A DNA stretch of 6,727 nt, from NCBI GenBank assembly GCA_029979145.1, contig JAPOIC010000110.1, forward strand, positions 1-6,727, written 5' to 3'. This stretch comes from Opitutaceae bacterium. Lineage in GTDB: Bacteria; Verrucomicrobiota; Verrucomicrobiia; Opitutales; Opitutaceae. Below the pieces are notes generated by a model. The model saw only the letters and a program-made list of their open reading frames with translations. It was not told where the DNA came from and searched no databases. The first letter of the stretch is position 1, and the number at the start of each line of letters is the position of its first letter. A program made the position numbers and the translations under genes. Shown piece by piece: positions 5,261 through 6,727 of the stretch.

Positions 5261-6439
5261 TCAGAGTCGTTCAACGCAAACGGCCAAACCTTCGCCGCCG
5301 CCGATGCAGATGGCGGCGACGCCGCGTTTGAGGCCGCGTTCGGCCAGAGCGGCGAGGAGAGTGACGACGATGCGCGCGCCAGAGCAGCCGAGCGGATGGC
5401 CCAGCGAAATGGCACCGCCGCGGATGTTAACTTTGTCGGGCGACACGCCGAGCTCGCGCATGAGGGCGAGCGGCACGACGGCAAAGGCCTCGTTGATTTC
5501 CCACAGGTCGACATCGCCGACCGACCAACCTGCGGCGGCCAGCGCGTGTTGCGCGGCTTGCACGGGCGCGGTGGTGAACCAGACCGGCTCGTGCGCGTGT
5601 GCACCAAACGCAACCAGGCGGGCCAGCGGTTTGAGCCCGGCGGAGGCGGCATCGGCAGCCCGTGCCAGCACGAGGGCAGCGGCGCCGTCATTGATCGACG
5701 AGGCGTTGGCCGGCGTGATGGTGCCGGTTTTTTCGAAGACCGGTTTCAGCTGCGGAATTTTCTCGTAGCGGACTTTGGCGGGACCCTCGTCGTGTTCGAT
5801 GCGCGTGGTCTCGCCGCGCGCGCCCGGCACGTCGACTGGAGTGATCTCGGCGGCAAACAAGCCGGCGGCTTGCGCAGCGTTGGCGCGCTCGAACGATGCA
5901 ATCGCAAAGGCGTCCTGCTCGGCGCGGGTGAAGGCATATTTCTCCGCGCAGCGTTCGGCGCAGCTCCCCATGTGCACATCGTCGTAGGGATCCCAGAGGC
6001 CATCGCTGATCAGCGAATCGACCAATTGCGCGTGCCCGAGCCGCAGGCCGGCGCGGGCCTTGGGCGCGAGATAGGGCGCGAGCGTCATGTTTTCCATGCC
6101 ACCGGCGACGATAAACCGGCCCATACCCGCCTGAAGCTGATGGGTCCCCTGCATGACGGCCTGCAGGCCCGAGCCGCAGACCCTGTGCACGGTCACGGTG
6201 CGGACCGAGGGAGCGAGACCGGCCTGAATCGCGGCCTGACGCGCGGGCGCCATGCCTTGACCGGCTTGCAGGACGTTGCCCATGAAGACGTCGGTCACGT
6301 CAGCTGGGGGGACGCCCGCGCGGGTGATCGCACCCTGGATGGCTGCGGCCCCAAGCCGGGGTGCCGGAACGTTGGCGAAGGCACCTTGGAAATTGCCGAG
6401 CGGCGTGCGGGTGGCGGCGAGGATGACGATGTCGCTCAT
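5261..6439 (-). CDS. acetyl-CoA C-acyltransferase (thiolase), acetoacetyl-CoA thiolase type
   Basis: Thiolase II joins two acetyl-CoA to acetoacetyl-CoA or, in the degradative direction, cleaves a 3-ketoacyl-CoA with CoA. The 392 aa are the full usual length. All catalytic positions are present at numbers almost identical to the Zoogloea biosynthetic thiolase: nucleophile Cys88 in RVCGSG, His156 in DVHMGS, Asn316 in NEAFA, His348 in LGHPLG and the acid/base Cys378 in CIGGGEG. A conserved start (MSDIVILAATRTPLG) fixes the ATG at 6439. It is the first operon gene; the ligase follows 4 bases after its stop, implying translational coupling. The leader on the coding strand is pyrimidine-rich just upstream (CCTCCTTTTTCACCCC before ATG) and lacks a Shine-Dalgarno sequence. 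Pairing with an acyl-CoA ligase favours a catabolic role. atoB, phaA and thlA are possible names, but the sequence does not choose between them. Confidence 0.95.
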   Translation of the reverse strand: MSDIVILAATRTPLGNFQGAFANVPAPRLGAAAIQGAITRAGVPPADVTDVFMGNVLQAGQGMAPARQAAIQAGLAPSVRTVTVHRVCGSGLQAVMQGTHQLQAGMGRFIVAGGMENMTLAPYLAPKARAGLRLGHAQLVDSLISDGLWDPYDDVHMGSCAERCAEKYAFTRAEQDAFAIASFERANAAQAAGLFAAEITPVDVPGARGETTRIEHDEGPAKVRYEKIPQLKPVFEKTGTITPANASSINDGAAALVLARAADAASAGLKPLARLVAFGAHAHEPVWFTTAPVQAAQHALAAAGWSVGDVDLWEINEAFAVVPLALMRELGVSPDKVNIRGGAISLGHPLGCSGARIVVTLLAALAERGLKRGVAAICIGGGEGLAVCVERL

Positions 6440-6547
6440 GGGGTGAAAAAGGAGGGTTGCGGCGGCTAACGCCTACCCCCGACGCGGAACCATGCAAAGA
6501 ACCGCCCCCATGGCGAGGCCGGGAAAACGTTGGCACCGTCATAGGGA

Positions 6548-6609
6548 GAAATTCCGCAGCCAGGAAACCAGGAACCGGAAATTTCTGTTTCATGGCTTCT
6601 TGGTTTCTG
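6548..6609. repeat. nested imperfect inverted repeats with CAGGAAACCAGGAA motif
   Basis: CAGGAAACCAGGAA (6561-6574) pairs imperfectly with CTTCTTGGTTTCTG (6596-6609), with one bulge and a G/A change that would be a G-U pair in RNA. A flanking pair, GAAATTCCG (6548-6556) and CGGAAATTTC (6576-6585), differs by one inserted A. The region lies 110-170 bases upstream of the thiolase start. The repetitive GGAAACCAGGAA wording resembles dispersed intergenic repeats of environmental bacteria. Other copies cannot be seen in this window. Confidence 0.4.
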
Positions 6610-6727
6610 AATTCTCCTCTGCGCCTCGGCGTGAGACGTTCAGCGACTGAAACCCACGCGCCAATCCTCCTGGCCGATCCGCCCTGAGGGGTTCACGTAG
6701 AGCCGCCAAGACGCAGAGAAATTCAGA
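6606..6727. repeat. long imperfect inverted repeat with CTCTGCG(C/T)CT(C/T)GGCG arms
   Basis: The left arm (6606-6631) begins TCTGAATT and continues to CTCTGCGCCTCGGCG. The right arm (6704-6727) is its near reverse complement, CGCCAAGACGCAGAG then AATTCAGA. About 21 of 23 aligned bases match, with a 2-base length difference between arms, around a 72-base centre. The GCCAAGACGCAGAGAAA wording is of a type I remember as widely dispersed between genes in several phyla. The right arm reaches the window edge and may continue. Confidence 0.5.

Larger units (their letters stand above)
6440..6727. other. intergenic region upstream of the operon, no gene seen
   Basis: This is the only candidate promoter region for the four-gene operon. 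Frames running through it are short and Ser/Arg/Pro-rich, with no family resemblance. I found no pair of -35 and -10 boxes on the minus strand good enough to call. The half nearest the gene (6440-6540) shows no repeat, while 6548-6727 is filled with the inverted repeats listed separately. Confidence 0.6.

Noticed and set aside
5257..5691. Upstream extension of the ligase frame to 5691
   Set aside because: The extra 145 residues are Ser/Arg/Pro-rich and overlap the thiolase out of frame. The conserved synthetase start begins at the ATG at 5256.
5396..6469. Plus-strand open frame of 357 codons opposite the thiolase
   Set aside because: It is a Gly/Arg/His-rich shadow of a thiolase whose catalytic residues are all correctly placed on the other strand.
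6300..6593. Minus-strand open frame overlapping the thiolase start
   Set aside because: It runs through the repeat-rich intergenic region and then out of frame through the thiolase. Its wording comes from the CCAGGAAACCAGGAA repeat, not from a protein family.
1..6727. CRISPR array, tRNA or rRNA
   Set aside because: No regularly spaced direct repeats were seen, and no cloverleaf with a TTCGA-type arm or rRNA-like conserved stretch was recognised on reading both strands.

Overview
The window is high-GC bacterial DNA. It holds one compact four-gene operon on the minus strand (about 6439 down to 1251) and a short plus-strand block on the left (1-1064) that looks like the scar of a rearrangement. 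The protein families and the repeat style upstream of the operon suggest an environmental bacterium of the Planctomycetota/Verrucomicrobiota group, perhaps Opitutales. This placement is an impression from family resemblance; no rRNA or other marker gene is present.

Left block. Bases 1-160 are clearly richer in A/T than the rest and hold only the possible C-terminal tail of an unidentified protein (3-89). From about 200 the sequence becomes high-GC and joins, in mid-family, a PfkB-type sugar kinase related to the kinase half of ADP-heptose synthase (163-969). Its first ~90-100 residues are missing. Its stop codon overlaps a 32-codon relic (966-1064) that encodes only the C-terminus of a short-chain dehydrogenase (SDR), closest in look to 3-hydroxybutyrate dehydrogenase. 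Two 5'-truncated genes in a row point to deletion or rearrangement, or to an assembly join.

Convergent intergenic region, 1065-1250. It carries two near-identical 17-base palindromes exactly 80 bases apart. The second sits inside a perfect 12-base inverted repeat, and a third copy of that arm allows an alternative, mutually exclusive hairpin. No canonical terminator is seen. This is the most unusual non-coding structure in the window.

Operon, minus strand, in order of transcription: a complete acetyl-CoA acetyltransferase-type thiolase (6439-5261); after 4 bases an acetyl-CoA-synthetase-like AMP-forming acyl-CoA ligase (5256-3340); after 68 bases a medium-chain dehydrogenase/reductase (MDR) without zinc ligands (3271-2246); after 8 bases a zinc-type alcohol dehydrogenase (2237-1251). 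A plausible joint role is to oxidise an alcohol, hydroxy or sugar-derived compound, activate the resulting short acid with CoA, and cleave a 3-ketoacyl-CoA to acetyl-CoA. With the lost SDR this would resemble 3-hydroxybutyrate/acetoacetate use. The substrate is not established by the sequence. None of the four starts has a clear Shine-Dalgarno sequence.

Right edge, 6440-6727. No convincing gene is seen. The stretch upstream of the operon is dense in nested inverted repeats of a type that looks dispersed. No CRISPR array, tRNA, rRNA or complete insertion sequence was recognised.
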